Positions 12,001 through 25,555 of a stretch of DNA of 64,000 nucleotides are shown here, one piece after another. The stretch's first letter is position 1. Each line of letters starts with the position of its first letter. The position numbers were made by a program, and so were the translations under genes. The DNA is from Puffinus mauretanicus (taxonomy: Eukaryota; Chordata; Aves; Procellariiformes; Procellariidae), in NCBI GenBank assembly GCA_023333565.1, contig JAJKFH010003627.1, forward strand, positions 6,553,501 through 6,617,500. The letters run 5' to 3'. The notes under the pieces were generated by a model, which did not search any database, was not told where the DNA came from, and saw only the letters and a list, made by a program, of their open reading frames with translations.

Positions 12001-12498
12001 CAGGCATTTGCAGTGGATTTTTCCAGACCATCAGCTCAAATTACTGATGGCCAGCCTGGGATACTTTTATTTGCATCAAGTAGAAGCTTACCCTGGAATG
12101 CACCATGGGTACAAGCATCCCAACTCGGGCCCCAGACGTGTTGGAAATTGCTCAGAGAACAAAGTCACCCCTTTGCTCCCTGAGCCGAGCGCTCTCCCTG
12201 GCCCGGGCAGGAACGGGGTGAAGCTGCTCCTGAAAGCGTAGCTGGAGCTTTTCCATTTCCTTTTATGAGTCACTGAGGAGCTCTAGGTGCGATCAGTCAT
12301 AATTTTTTTCCTATGCTTTTCCTGTCTGTTTGGCTAAGAGTAAAAGGCCCGGGTTGATACAGCCTAAACTCTACCGATGTCCCTGTGCTCCCAGGTTTCT
12401 CGCAAGCTGCTTCTGGGTCTTCAGAGGGGTCACACCAACTGGCAGAGGGATTTAGGTGGGATTTAAGCTGTGTGATGCTGGGCCAAAACTGTATGAAG
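9082..12498. other. gene-free single-copy DNA
   Basis: No supportable gene. An octamer ATTTGCAT lies at 9608-9615 in an AT-rich patch. A strong-looking minus-strand donor (CTTAG|GTAAGT) lies at 9840/9841, but one or two such matches are expected by chance in a window this size. The 178-codon plus frame at 11647-12183 overlaps several minus frames and shows no domain. Confidence 0.55.
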
Positions 12499-12651
12499 TG
12501 TAGCTTAGTGATTAACTTGTTGGAATAGGGATCAGAAAGCCCAGCTTGTTAGGTGAATATGGACATTTCAGCCCAGCCATCCAAGCTATGGGCAGGGATC
12601 ATGTCACTTAAATCCTTTTGCCAGTGTCTTGAGATCCACAGTGCTGAGAAG
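12499..12651 (+). mobile_element. MIR-type (CORE-SINE) relic, sense
   Basis: TGTAGCTTAGTGATTAAC corresponds to the tRNA-derived box A region of amniote MIR elements (TAGCTTAGTGGTTA). Further along, ATGTCACTTAAATCC fits the core 'AGTCACTTAACC'. TTGAGATCCACAGTGCTGAGAA fits the 3' part 'TTTGAGATCTACTGATGA'. The three blocks lie in the right order and spacing but are strongly diverged. The element is long dead, and such relics are sometimes exapted as enhancers. Confidence 0.6.
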
Positions 12652-15600
12652 GGTGGCAGGCAAGTGGAGAGGATGGTATTTTGCTGCTCTCATGCTTTGG
12701 GATCTCCTTGAGCTCATCAGAGCTACGTTCTGCTCAAACACCTAGCACCGAGCATGGCAGCCCGGCCGGGACTGCTGGGAGAGCCAGAGAGAACATGGGA
12801 TGCTACAGGAGCTGCAGCAACTTCAAACCAGCTTTTCTTTTCTGTGGGATTTGTTTTCAGCTGGGTCAGCTCCCTGACCTGGATAAGCACAGAAGTTTCC
12901 GAATACAAGGCAGGGGACTGGAGCAGATACTCAGGGTGAGGAAAAGGTAGGACCACCACTTCCAGAGGAAATACGAGTTTATGCTGGATTAACCCAGCCA
13001 CTTAACTTGAATTTGTCCCTATAACTTGGTGATCAGAGCAATTCCCATTAGGCAAACAACCAGGGGCTGGACATTTGCCTCCTGGAGAGGCATCTACCCT
13101 ATGCCAGGTGGGCAGAGACTGGGCACTTGGGAGTCAGAGCAGTACCATCAGCTAACGGCAGCGTGACACGCAGCGAGGGGTAACGTGGAGGCTGCAAAGA
13201 TATGCCAGGCTGCCGTAGCTCTGGGGACAGACCTAGCAAGCTGGGAGTCCATGAATTCCTACCATCCCTTGGCAGAGCAGAGCTGCTTCCCAGGAACCAG
13301 AAGTTCAACCCGAACTGAGATCCGGGAGGAAGATTGTTCTTTGTTGGTGGTCTTTCTCCCTGACCAGTGGTTTCAATCACTTCTGTCTACCAGTTGTTTT
13401 GCAGCATGTCAAATAAGCAAAGTTCCCCTAGAAATTCGTGTATTGATGATGTTTTTCCTCCACTTGAAAAACAGGCTACCAGCCTTAAAATGCATCCCCT
13501 GCTGGCAGAAAAAGAGAGGTAACATTTTACACACCCCCACTTCGCCCGTATGCTTGTGCCTGATCACTTCTGTACATGTGCAAATAGCATCACAAAAATA
13601 CAGGGGTTTGCAAGATTGTCTGATCTATCCCTTTGAGTGCAGGCAAACAGCACCTGACAGATATTTGCCTGGTCTGCTTTCAGAGCCCTGACTGGAGACG
13701 CCAGGCAACACAAACCACAGCTTCACTCGCCTTCCCAACAGAAAGTTTTTCTCACCTGAGTCTCCCCAGTAATTATTGAAGCTCCTCATCCTCTCTGCTG
13801 TGCAACCACGCAGCAGAAAGCAAGCTTTCCTTGCCCAGTGCGATAACCTGCTACCTCTATGCTGTTTTCTCTCTTCTCCTTTCTGTACAGTAAAGGAGGA
13901 ATAAAGAAGCAGAAGGGAAAGGAGAGATGAGAAATAGAAACCATGACACGAGAGAAACACAGGTCACATTTATGGGTGACACACAAATGCCTTCCTGCTA
14001 CAAGTGACACCCTCTAAAAGCAGTCCTGGCACTGTTAAAAGCTGAGGGTGGAAGTAGGGGTAGTTAAGCTCCCAAGTCTGCCATAAGGTCCCTGGCAGGT
14101 CTTGAAAATTTGTGTCCATACTTCAGTATGTCTCGGTTTGGCTCAATCTGCTGCTTAAAAAAAAAAAAAATTCGGCTTCACAGAATGGTTCAAAGCTTAA
14201 ATGAACATTTGCAAAGCTCTAAGAGAAACAGGGTGAAGGGCGCTTTCAGAGAGACAAAGCATTATCATCATAAAGTATAATCTTGATGGTTTTTATGGGC
14301 AAGCATCAGCTTCCAGCAGTAATCTTTAAAGCAACGTCCATTATCCAGAAAATCGGCTTTCAGCTAATGGTCTGTTACCAGTCACACTTGGTAAAAGTCC
14401 ATGCTTATTTCCTCCCTTTTTTTCCTAAAAGCACTTGGAAATCCTGCAACAGCTGCCTGAGGGGAGCAACAGAGCCCGGCTGGCCGCCAGCACATAACAG
14501 CATGGAGAGAGGAGGAGGAGCATGCGCCCTCCGCTCATCAGGTGAACCTCCAGCCTGGCCACCACAAACAACTTGAGATGCCTCCACGGGGCGGAGATCT
14601 CACCCAGCCACATCTCGCCCAGCCTGTGGGGCTGGTTTGGGGCCAGACACTCTGCGTTAGGGCTCTGGTTGGAGATGAGGGTCTGTCTCAGACACCTCCT
14701 TACAAGGAAATTTGGGCAGCAGGAGTGGTGTTCTCCTAAATGGGTTTCTTTCAGTTGAGACTCCCTGGAGAACTGCATGTTATGCAGAGGAGCCTAAGCC
14801 AAAGTGCACGGAGGTGGGGATGAAACCCCACTTAGCCAAGGCTGAGCCCCTCGGCATCCTCGATGCATTTACTGCTCGTCTTTCTAGAGATCGTGCTCTC
14901 CCAGGTGAGGAAGACTGTGGGGATCACTAAAAGGTCTAATGGGAGAAGAAAGCACCAAATCTTTGAAACATCATTTCACAGCCAGCAATGCATGGCTCAA
15001 AGAGCACAGTCACCGATGGGAAAGCAGGAACCTCCTCGCTACGCCACACGGGTCTGGGACTCAGTTGAGGAGTCTTTTTTCTTTCTTGGCAAAAAATATG
15101 GATAAAATGGAAAAAGGGGGGGAGGGGTTGCCTGAATGGAAACAAAATTGCTCTTCATTTTAATATTTTTGTCATTTTATGCCATGCTGCCAAAAATGTT
15201 ATGTTAACATTTCTAGAAACCAGCCATTTTAAGGTTTTGGTTGCCAAAAGCAATGGAAGCAAAGGGTGTTTTTTCAGCTTTTTAAAACCAAAGTCTCATG
15301 AGGAAAAATGAAAATTTTCACTGCAAATATTTTCCCTTTTATTTACTTTGCTAGAAAATAACTTTCTACTGGGAAAGTGATAAAAATGAAAAACAACCAT
15401 TGTGCAGTCGCTTGTCCAATCTTTTCATGGATTTGCTGGAAACACACCCGAAATAAAAATCTCACTCACACCATGACAGGTCTTTCCATTTTTCTGAAAG
15501 TTTATGGCACCCCAGCAGGGCTGGCTTTGTTTTTAAACAAGGAGCAGCTAAATCCTGGGTTTGAAGCCAGCTGATAAACGATCTTGGAGGAAACAACCCC

Positions 15601-18600
15601 ACTTTTGTAAAGTGCTATTTTGCTTCCTCCCTCCAAGCTTGGATTTAATGCTTTATTTATGATACGAAGGAGTGAAGTACTTTCACTTATTCTAATGATG
15701 AGCCAAGTCCTGGCTGCAGAGTGAAGGTAACCTGGTTTCTTCCCAGCTCTCCCAAGAATTACTTGGGTAGACCGGAAGACGTTTTGCCCCATAGTCCCAG
15801 GCTCTCTGCAGCAATGTCAGGGTGAAGACGTCCATTCAGCCACCATGGGGAAATCCATACTCAATGTCAGGATAGATCTGAAGGTCAAAAATGAAAAGCA
15901 TTTTCCGGATTGTATCCCATTTCCAGATGCAGCATCCCTGGGCCCTAATCTTTAAACCCACTGCCTCATAAAATTTGCAAGCAGACTATGAACAAACGGG
16001 GAGCTGCAATGAGACCTCCTAAAAGCGGAGTAATCCTAAATCCCAGTTGCAATGTAATCTAGTGTCTACCATGGCTGCTGGCTAACACTGGAAAAACAAA
16101 ACAGAGGAGAGACACCTCTTTTCCAGCTTTTGTCTAGGTGAAGTATCCCAGCTGCTTCATGCAAAGCCTCTGAGCCTCAAGGACTAGATCTGGGGTCCTG
16201 TGTCTGTTTTGCCCCAGGACCAAGGAGAGGAGAGTAAAATAGGCAGTGGTTTCAATACAAGGAGTGACCAAGCAGGCCCCTGGCTAGAAAAGAGATGCAC
16301 AAGGGAAAATGTGATTCAGTTGCACAAAATCCTGGGATTGGGCAAGAAGCAGTTGTCCATGATCTCTTCCAACACCAGAATTGGGGTTGCTGGAGCGGGA
16401 GCATCAAACAAAACCAGCCTGTGGCAAGTTCAAAGCAAACACAAGGGAATAGGTTGGGTTGTTCAAATGCAACCTGGAGTTAAGCTGTGGGACTCTGTCG
16501 CAGGGTGTATAATTAACAGATAATACAGGTTAAAGGGAGAACTGTGTGAGTTCAAGAAAAAAAAGAAAAAAAACAAACACTGAGGGTCATTAAAAAAAGA
16601 TTAAACCACCTCTCATTCAGGAGGTCGTTGGAGAGTACTTGGAGTATTTGGAAATATCCTACATGCTTTTACAGCACCTCTCCTCTTCTGTTCATACCCA
16701 CTTGCAGCCTCTGTCAGAGAGAAGATCCTGGATTAGACGGACCCTCAGGGTGGCCACTTCTACTTTCGTGAGATGTCCCATGGAGCCATGCCCAGGCCTC
16801 AGCTGCCCTCACACCTGGAGAACCTCCCACCACCTCCAGAGAAGCTGCCCAACTCCAAACAAGGCGCGATGGGAGCTGACATGTTGAAGACATACAGCTG
16901 CCATGACCTGCTTCTCTGGCAGACACGGACCTGCACAGAGCCAGCCACCGGTTTCCTTACTGACAGCTTCACAAACAACAAGCTGTTTAAAATGAACCAA
17001 ACCAACCACTGAACTTTCCCTATAGTAGGAGGAGCAACATTTTTGGGGAAAGGGCAGCAAAAAAACAGCCCTGGGTGTGAAGGAGACACCCAGCCCATAG
17101 GAGCATTCTGTGCTAGAAAACTCTCTCCACAGGCACACACATCCCTGCCTCTCCAGGGTCCTTTGAGGTCCTAGACTTCACTGTCAAACCGTGCAGGACC
17201 ACTCTGGAGACCATGGGGATTAAGGTTTTCACTGCCTTTGTGTGTATGGGTCGGACAGAGAAACAGGTGAGATTAAAGCTTTGACTTGTTTCCAATTTAA
17301 GGTTTCCTACTGCAATTACAAACAGGGATTAGCAGTATACAGGAGACCACCACAATCCTCCAGAAACATCTCAGATGCCATTTTTAACTACAGATGATTA
17401 TCCCGTTGCTACTCTGCTCCATTGTCCCAGTGCTTTCCTCAAGATTCCATTCCCCAAGCCCCACAAAAGACTTCCTAGCACTCCTGAATTCAGTGCCAAT
17501 CTAAGTATCTCACACTTTGCTCAGCACATGAAGACAGGAGCAGCTTCCAACAGGGCTCAGCCATGGAAGGCGTATAAAACAGTATTAGCAACAACTTGGT
17601 AGAAAGGAGCCATGTTGGTGTCATTTAACACAATGAAAAGCGTAATTGGTTACAGCTGACAAACACAGAATTGCATTAAACAGAACATTGGATGCTGGGC
17701 CATGGTTTACATCAAATTGTCAATCCCAATATGGCAGTCCCCTAAAAAAGCCGCTTTTTCTGTAAACCCTCAGGAAACATAGCAAATCATGGCAACATGT
17801 TTATAGTCCTCAAATGCCACACAGGGAACCTGATATGTATCTTTTATGGTGGGATATACTGGAGGGTGTTTCAGCACGTCCATACTCATTTTCCAAATGC
17901 ATTGCACAGCTTCGTTAAGCCTTCCTGAATCTCTCAGAGATCGACTTTTAGATGAAGCTGTGGAGTGGACAATCCTCAAGGCCAAACTCACTCAATAAAA
18001 GTGAGATCACTTGCCTTATCTCTGTGTTGTTTTCTCTCGTTCAGCCTGGCAATTAAGGCTGGAAACGGCAGCGACGACATGCAGATCTTTACAACCCTGA
18101 ACTTCGCTGTCCGCTGCTGCCATATAAACTGATAGCTGCTCTTGGACTTTGGTACTAACTTGACACCAGCAACCGCAGTGGAAGGACAATACTATTTATG
18201 TCCAAAGAAAACTTTGTTTCTGTGCTTACCGTGGCTGGAATGCAAGTTATTCCAAGATAGTTTGAGGTTCCTGCACCTATTTACACACCAGGTCCTTTGG
18301 GGAAAGGGCAGGTTTGCACGGTGCCTGGCACAGCCGAGTCCTGGTGCTGACTGCACCCTCCACTGCTGCAGCCCCCTAAGGTGGAGGGGCAGGGGGAGAG
18401 GACACCTGGCTTGGGTTAAATGGGGAAGGCACCTTCAACACAGTCAAAAGCATTTTTTGTTTGGGAAGATACACCAGGTCTTGCTGCACTTACACCACAC
18501 CCTGCCACATTAGGAAGTTTCATGAGTGGCAGAGCTTATGAAGCCTGGTGTCCTGGGACGTTCGTGGGTTAGATTCTCTGGTGTCTAATACTCAGGTTGA

Positions 18601-19365
18601 GCCCAAGCAAAGATCTTCCAGGGGAGGTTGCCAGAGTCTCTTCCTTTCACCCAACTTCAGATTTTCTTGAATCTGGTAAGAAGTTCGTCTTTTTAAGACC
18701 TCCAGCTCTGTGCCAGTTTTTCCACCAAATCTAACAGGCCAGTGGAAATAAGGACAAATGGACAGACTGCATACTTGCATAAGGAAAACAAACTAAAAAT
18801 TCACACAGTTTAATTTTCAACTTCAGAAGAACAGAATTACTTACAGCAGGAAAAAACATTTTAAAAACTCAAACAAGCTGTTTAAAATGATGATCCCAAT
18901 TACCTACTCTGTAGATGACCTACTATGATATCAGGATATCTTCAAGGTTTCAAGATAAGAAACTACAACACAAGGTAGATCTTTACAGCAGGATGGCAGC
19001 ACCCTGATTTCATTCAAAGTCCTGGTTTACTACCATGAGTACTCGATCAGCCTTGCAGAAAATAGCTTTGAGCTAACTTTATTAAAGAACAAACAAGAAG
19101 AAGAGTCAACAAAACTGTTCTCTAAGTTTTAAATACCAGGAGGGGAGGAAGCTTTATTGCTTTATGCTACTACATTACACAGATACAACAACAGCTGTCA
19201 ACAATAATATTATCTGTATTACAGCAGAGATCCCAACTGAGACTAAGGTCTCATTGTGCTGGACACTTGTAAAAAACAACAAGAAATACACCATAAGAAA
19301 CCACCCCCTAAAGAAACTCAAGACTAAATAGGCAAGAGGGAAAGAAAGGGGGAAAATGAAATGAC
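12652..19365. other. gene-free single-copy DNA
   Basis: No gene is seen. Poly-A runs occur at 14157-14170 and about 16557-16573. The frames (168 codons or fewer, for example 13185-13691) overlap minus-strand frames and have no family resemblance. A weak 'GGGTTAGATTCTCTGGTGTCTAATA' resemblance to the palindromic amniote repeat occurs near 18568-18592 but is too short to annotate. Confidence 0.55.
14157..14170. repeat. A14 homopolymer
   Basis: An uninterrupted A run with no recognisable retroposon upstream. Confidence 0.8.
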
Positions 19366-19485
19366 CCCTGCTTTTACAGATGGGAAAATGAGGAATGCAA
19401 AGGATAAGTGACTTGCCAGAGGCTGCAAGAAGTCGTCTGTGGCAGAGCCGTAACTGAGCCCAGATTTTCCAAATCCAACTTCAAT
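19366..19485 (-). mobile_element. MIR-type SINE relic, antisense
   Basis: The plus strand reads CTTTTACAGATGGGAAAATGAGG, then AAGTGACTTGCC, then GTGGCAGAGCCGTAACTGAGCCCAG. This follows, in order, the reverse complement of the MIR 3' half (TTTTACAGATGAGGAAACTGAGG, AAGTGACTTGCCC, GTGGCAGAGCTGGGATTTGAACCCAG). The match to a remembered consensus is good for such an old family. The A-box end is missing or too decayed to see. Confidence 0.65.
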
Positions 19486-22324
19486 ACCAACCAAATCCAG
19501 TAGCAGACTTGCCTTTAAATCAGCCCTAATAACATTACGGTTGGATCTCCCCTATAATCTAACTGGAGAAATCAGAAGCGGATACACATTTCTTTTTCTT
19601 TTTTTTTTTAAGAGCATTCTTATTTAGTCCACGCCACATTTTGCTCAGGACTGTAAATTCTTCATAAAATGGGTCCTTTGTGTCTAATTTTCTCCACTTA
19701 ACCTAGAGGCTGCATTTTTAGGTGCTGTGCCAGACACAAACTTGTTCCAGCGACTGGGCACCCCCCTTCTTCCTAATGCTCCTTTACATGCTCAAGGCTA
19801 ACAAACCTGCTCCCCTCCTGCTCCCTCCGCAGCATCTGCAGGAGATAAGGGAACGTTTAACACAACTCGCACGCTCCCCATGCACTGCTGCAAAGGGGAA
19901 GCTCCTGAACAAACGCCACAGCCCCGTAACACAACTTGTTGGATGAACGCTTAAACTTAAGCGGTTAACGAGAGTCAACATGATAATTTGGTGTTAGTCA
20001 GAATTACCACGGTTGGATTACCCGTTTTTCAGCTTCTCCTGTTCTAAGCCGTCTTAGTGGCCTTGATTCATAAAAGACACAGATCTACCCATTTCAAATT
20101 GCCCCTTCATGTAAATACTGTCAGTACAAATAAAGTAATTACTGTCAAGCCATCTGAAAATGATCAACATGCTTCGCTGCGAAGTAAGCAAAGTCCATAA
20201 CAAGATAGTAATTTGCACCTTTTTTTTTAATTTGAGGAAAAATTCACTTTCTTCGGTGCATAAGTTAAGCATGGAACATATTATTTAATCCTAATGCAAA
20301 TCACACCAGCAGGAAATGTCGTAAAGAAAAAAGTAATCTTCTGAAGGAAAAATAAATTATCGACCATGTTAAGAAGGAAAGAAACATTCTCGAATAATTT
20401 CTTTCTTTGTTGGTATTGGCTGGCAGCATAATCCTTCCAAGTAAATTGTAATTTCCAAATTAGATTATACATTATGTCATATTAGTTTTATATTAGAAAA
20501 ACAAACTGACTGAAAGGAAAAATGCCAAAGTCGACTTGCCTGGTAATGTAAAATTTTTGTGTTTCTACTGTGAAATGCTTAATGTCTCTTTCTTTTTTTT
20601 TTTTTAACAAGTTTTACAGCAAACATAAAACCTAAATTAAGGCAAGATATTTACTTTACCTGACCAAGCCCTGTTTGAAATATAAATAGGAAAAGAAAGA
20701 CCAAGCATTTTCAGGACACCACATAACCACAGCAACAGCTATCTCTGTATATAAATACAGATACCGGCATGGAAATTTTTATGAGTTATGCATCAGTCAA
20801 GAATATAAGCACCTATTGCACTCAAAAATAACTTACATATAGAAAAAGATTAAACCTGCACAGGTCAAGTGATCTAAAGCCAGGAAATGCCGGAACTGAG
20901 AATATCTGTGTAACTTTTGCAGAGTTCCTTGGCTGTCTATGTTATGCAAGAGTCTTTAAATACACCAGCCGCTATTTGTTTTTTTCACACAACCTCTGCT
21001 TTGGTCACTGACCAGGGTGGATGGTGTTTGCTGGATACAGTATTGCTCAATGTGTCTTTATAATCTTCTAGATTTGATGCTTGGCCCAAGCCTCCTATAC
21101 AATGTACTTCCTGAACCCTGCATCCAAGAGGGACTGCAAGGCTGCTTTTCACATGCTTGGCTTGCACTTCAGAAAACCTTAAAATACCGCTAAGCGGAGG
21201 TAATGCTTTAGCTTCAACATACGTCAAACAAGGTGCAGAAGCATGGGTTGACCTGGGAACAAGGCCATATGGCATCAGGGAAGAAAGCAAGGTAGGTACA
21301 GGGCCGTGGGGAGGATAAGACTGAATATGTCTTAGCACACGTGAATTGCTGAGAGCAATGAGTTGCAGAGTGTTTTGAAGACAACCATCCAGGTGTAAAA
21401 TACTGTGATTTCTTCATCACCTGCTAAACTGTCCCAGGAGCAAAGGTGCACTATTGTCACTACAATTTTTCCGTAAGCTTAGACAGTTAAAAACAAATTG
21501 TAAAAACAATCAATTAATCCTGGGTGCTGCAGGAACTAAAAGCCCACCAGTCTGTTTCTCTGAGAAGCTGTCTGCAGATGCTCAGGAAAATGGACCACCT
21601 AAACTGAGCCCCCTTCACCTCCTCTCCTGTGCTTCTCTCCCTTCCTACACAAGGCTGGCTGTCTCCTTTTTCACTTCCTTCTCAGCCTGGTGTGGGGGTA
21701 CCCATACCCAGGGGAGACCCTCTAGTCTCAGTCCCTAAGTCCAAAAGTAGAGTAACCGCAGAAAAGGTCCAGCTCGGACATTGGGCAGGGAAGATTTTCA
21801 TACTCCCCTTTGGGGACTGATTTTCATGAATGGAGGCACACAGGGCAAAAAACATTCCCTGTTTGTCAAATTTCTACTGAGCTCATGCAAACTTTTATTT
21901 TTTTTCTTTTCAGTGGCTTTTTCCTGGCCAAATCCACATGGTCTCTTGCAGATGCAGCAAAATCCTTCCCACCTTCTCACAAGCATGGAACAGTTTGGAG
22001 TGCTCCCTAGGGAGCAGTAACGCCCCTTGGAGCAGCACTTTCCCTTCTCTCTCAAAATGATTCTATCATTTGGGTACTATTTTCTTGGGGGACAAATTCT
22101 AATCAGCATGGAAAACTTCAAGCTGAAAGAGTAAGTTTAGGAAAGTTGGAGGCAATGAAAGCAAGGCTCTTATGGGGAGATTTCTGGCAACTCTTCCACA
22201 GGCATAAGTTCCTGAGTAAGTTTTAGCACGTGCTTTCTTCCATGAATACACATGAACACTTCGCTGAAAGCTGTTACTACTAAATACAAAGTTTTGGAGT
22301 TAAATGAAAGAAAAAGAAAATACA

Positions 22325-22356
22325 CTTTTTCTTTTCTTTTTTTTTTTTTCCTTTTT
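22325..22356. repeat. pyrimidine tract, 32 nt
   Basis: Uninterrupted C/T, mostly T. It ends in CTTTTTGG and not in an AG acceptor, so it is considered low-complexity sequence. Confidence 0.75.
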
Positions 22357-23334
22357 GGTAATGGAAATCCTGTATTCTCTTATGGCATTTCCAAGTTCAG
22401 ATCAGCTGATGAGTACAAAATACTTTGGTATTAATTAAAGAAACTGAAAGGTAGAGCATATAAAGTGCGTCTTTATACACACAAAGAGAAAATAACCTGT
22501 AATGGGGAAGGAGATGTAAGAAAAGAAGAGAGATCTGTGCATCCCAGTCCAGCAGACTGACAACGCCTATGGACCCTAACAGCAATTACTTTGAAACACT
22601 TTATGTTCAGCATCCTAAAGTTACCTTTGCCGCTAGACTTCTCCCAAATGACAAGACCACCGAAAACTGACCTAACCCTCCGTGTGCCCAAAGGAATGTC
22701 TGGATATGGAATCATCTTAGATGTTTAAGAATATATGTATATATTAGAGAGAAATTTGGCCTCTAAAGACCATTTTGAACTCAAGTTTTAAATGAACCGA
22801 AACAGAGCTTTAAATGCAAGTTCCCACCTCATCTCAGCTACAATCTCACTACTCCCATAACACAATACTATAAAATACAACAGGGTGGTTTTAACTCTAA
22901 TATATTTTTATATCATCACAGCTACAGCAACATTACTATTATAAAACAGACAGATACACAGACATGTCTATCTCACTTCCTGCAAAGGTTACACTTACAA
23001 GCTTTTTAAAAGGAGCCAAGAGATTATTAATACATGTAGTAACGTGGTGGTGAACATGAGCACTGTGAGGTACAGACCATTACAAAGCCCTTAGTAAAAG
23101 GTAGCTCTAAGCCATGATTCTATGCAACCCGTTGGCTTCCATAACAATTTATAATCTTTTTTAAAACATCTATTAATCACCTGCTAATCCTTAGCAAACA
23201 CTTCTAAGTGGATTTTTCATAAGAAGCAACATACACATATAATCTTGGGATTTTGTGCAAGACTGTCATTGATGGTAGTGTAAAGCAAGCAAGGAGCCAA
23301 GCTCCATGCTACATAGCCTCATTTGATTTTTGTG

Positions 23335-23354
23335 TTTGATCACATTTGATCACA
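23335..23354. repeat. tandem duplication of TTTGATCACA
   Basis: Two perfect adjacent copies of a 10-bp unit, each holding the palindrome TGATCA. The 10-bp pitch is one helical turn, so two identical sites would face the same side of the helix. Functional meaning is unknown. Confidence 0.8.
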
Positions 23355-25555
23355 GGTGTCACGGTGCACATATTTGGATAGTTTATTCCCAGTTTGGTCT
23401 TATTGTGCTAAACCTCTAATGACTTACGCAGCCCTGTTGGTCTTGCTTAATCCATTATATACATTGTTTGCATTTAGATGGCTAGAAATGGTTTACTAAG
23501 GCATAACCCTGTGATTATGTCATGTTTCATGAAGGGCCAGAGATACTACTTTCATCTAAATCTCATCACAATGACATACAGACCTGATAAGAGAGTTTAT
23601 AAGTCATTTGGTGTGGGTCTGATCTTCCCTAGTTTCACCCATCTCAAACTTGCACAGCCAACCTAAACTTCTCACCTAGACCAACAGAGAGGGACTTCAC
23701 GGAACAAGGAAAAGAAATGTTGGCTTTACATTTACTCTTTTCCATCACACCTTAAAAGAAGGGCAGCTGATTAGTGTGCAAGTCTGCAAGATGCTTTATT
23801 TCTTGACTCCTTACTCCACTAACCCATGGGACTTCCTCTCCCATGAGATCACCAGGTCCAAGAGTCCCACTGGATATGAAAAAGGATGACACTCTGAAGG
23901 AAATTATACGAAGCTCCTCCATGATGTAGCAAAAGCACAAAACACGAAACATATAATTGTTCAGTCTTCTCTAAAGCAATATCTAATGTATGTGAGCAAG
24001 AAATTAATTTCTCTGAAATAAATCCATATCTGCTATGGATTTTTGAACTTTACCTCTGTTACTGGTCTCAGTCAAAGAAAGGACTAAATGGGTCGTGACC
24101 TGATATGGCGGGTCCCACCAACCCACCCTCTCTCGTGCAGGAAATCAGTGTTTGGCTTTGCTGTGAAGTATCTTTTCATGTTTTCCCTCCCAGGCCTGAC
24201 CCCAGATATTCCTTTCTCCGATGACATTCCCAGAGAGGCAATCGATGTAAGATCTGTTTCACGGACATTTGTCAAAACATCTTTTTTCATCTTTTCTTTT
24301 CTTTTTTCCCCTCTTTTTAGTCAGAGCTAACAGGGGTTTTGCTGGAGGACCAAAATGCGGGTTCAGGTTCTAAACTCCACAGTCAGAGCACAGCCCTTCA
24401 CAAAACCTTTTGTGATACAAAATGCAACTAGCGGCTAAGGAGGGGGGAAAGAATAAAAGCAACAATTCTGAAAACCAAAGGCTCTCATAATGTCCATAAA
24501 ACAGCAGTTTCAAGAGTTAGAATCCCAGCCAAGAGGGACAAGACACACATACACGTACATATACAAAGAGTCCTGGAGACCATGTCCAGAATGATATAAT
24601 TGGTTTGCAGGCACACTTCAATCATTCCTTCATTTTGTAGACTGCCATTATTTAGCTTAATAGGAACTTAAAGAAAGGAAGGCGGAAGTTAAATGAAGTA
24701 ACCTCCCACCCAGCCCTGATGTATTATAGTGGCTTCCTTTATACCAGCTCATTTGTACCTATAGAAACTGTTCTCAATGACACAGGGACCAGGGATTATT
24801 ATCAATAAAGAACCTGACTTGATCATAGTCACCCATTACCATGAATGCTACTCAACAGCTTCTTCTATTTAAAAAGAAAAAAAAAATTTCCTTTTTTAAC
24901 GTAATATTTGTTACCACTGAACTCCACTGGAAATACATATGCTGCAAACATCTGCTTTTACACACGGCCTTTGTGCTGTGATTTCAGAGGAAGCCTGAAA
25001 GGCTCAGTCCAAGGTTGTTATCTGGGGACACATTATTTAAATGAAGATCTTTAATACACCATGTCAGAAGGCCATCTTCATCTCTGTGGTTCCAGGGAAG
25101 TGGAGGCGCTGCACTGCAAAGAATTAGGCTTCTTACCTACATAAAATAAACAGTTTCAATGCCTGTAGGTCTCAAAAATAGTAGTAAGGGTTCTTTTTTA
25201 ATAATCCTCAGTCTACTATTTCAATAGCTAGACTACACATTGCATCTCCCCGCACGTATAATACAGCTGCTTTATGTTGGCCTTCTAACTGGTCATTATT
25301 TTTGTTTTTATAATAAGAAATGTATGGAAACAAATGACCCTTTCAAAGTGCCGATCTGTTAAAAGAAATAGCAAACAATCCCAAAGCCACAGAGACTCTT
25401 CTATTGGCACAAGAATGGTGGCCCTTAGTCATTTCAGGCCCCAAATGAGATAACACTTTGAAACAACATTCATTAATGTTTGAAATCCCAATACAGAGCA
25501 ATTTAATTCAGCTGGCTTTGTTCTTTAGAAGAAACCTAAAGGGGAAGGCGGGAAG

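Larger units (their letters stand above)
19486..25555. other. gene-free AT-rich DNA
   Basis: Mostly AT-rich sequence without a gene. It contains pyrimidine tracts near 19590-19609, 20589-20605 and 22325-22356, an octamer ATGCAAAT at 20294-20301 and AT-rich single-copy patches (19960-20330 and 20500-20900) that look like possible non-coding conserved sequence. The frames present are 117 codons or shorter. Confidence 0.55.

Noticed and set aside
11647..12183. 178-codon plus-strand frame
   Set aside because: No family resemblance, no convincing splice or promoter signals, and overlapped by minus frames.
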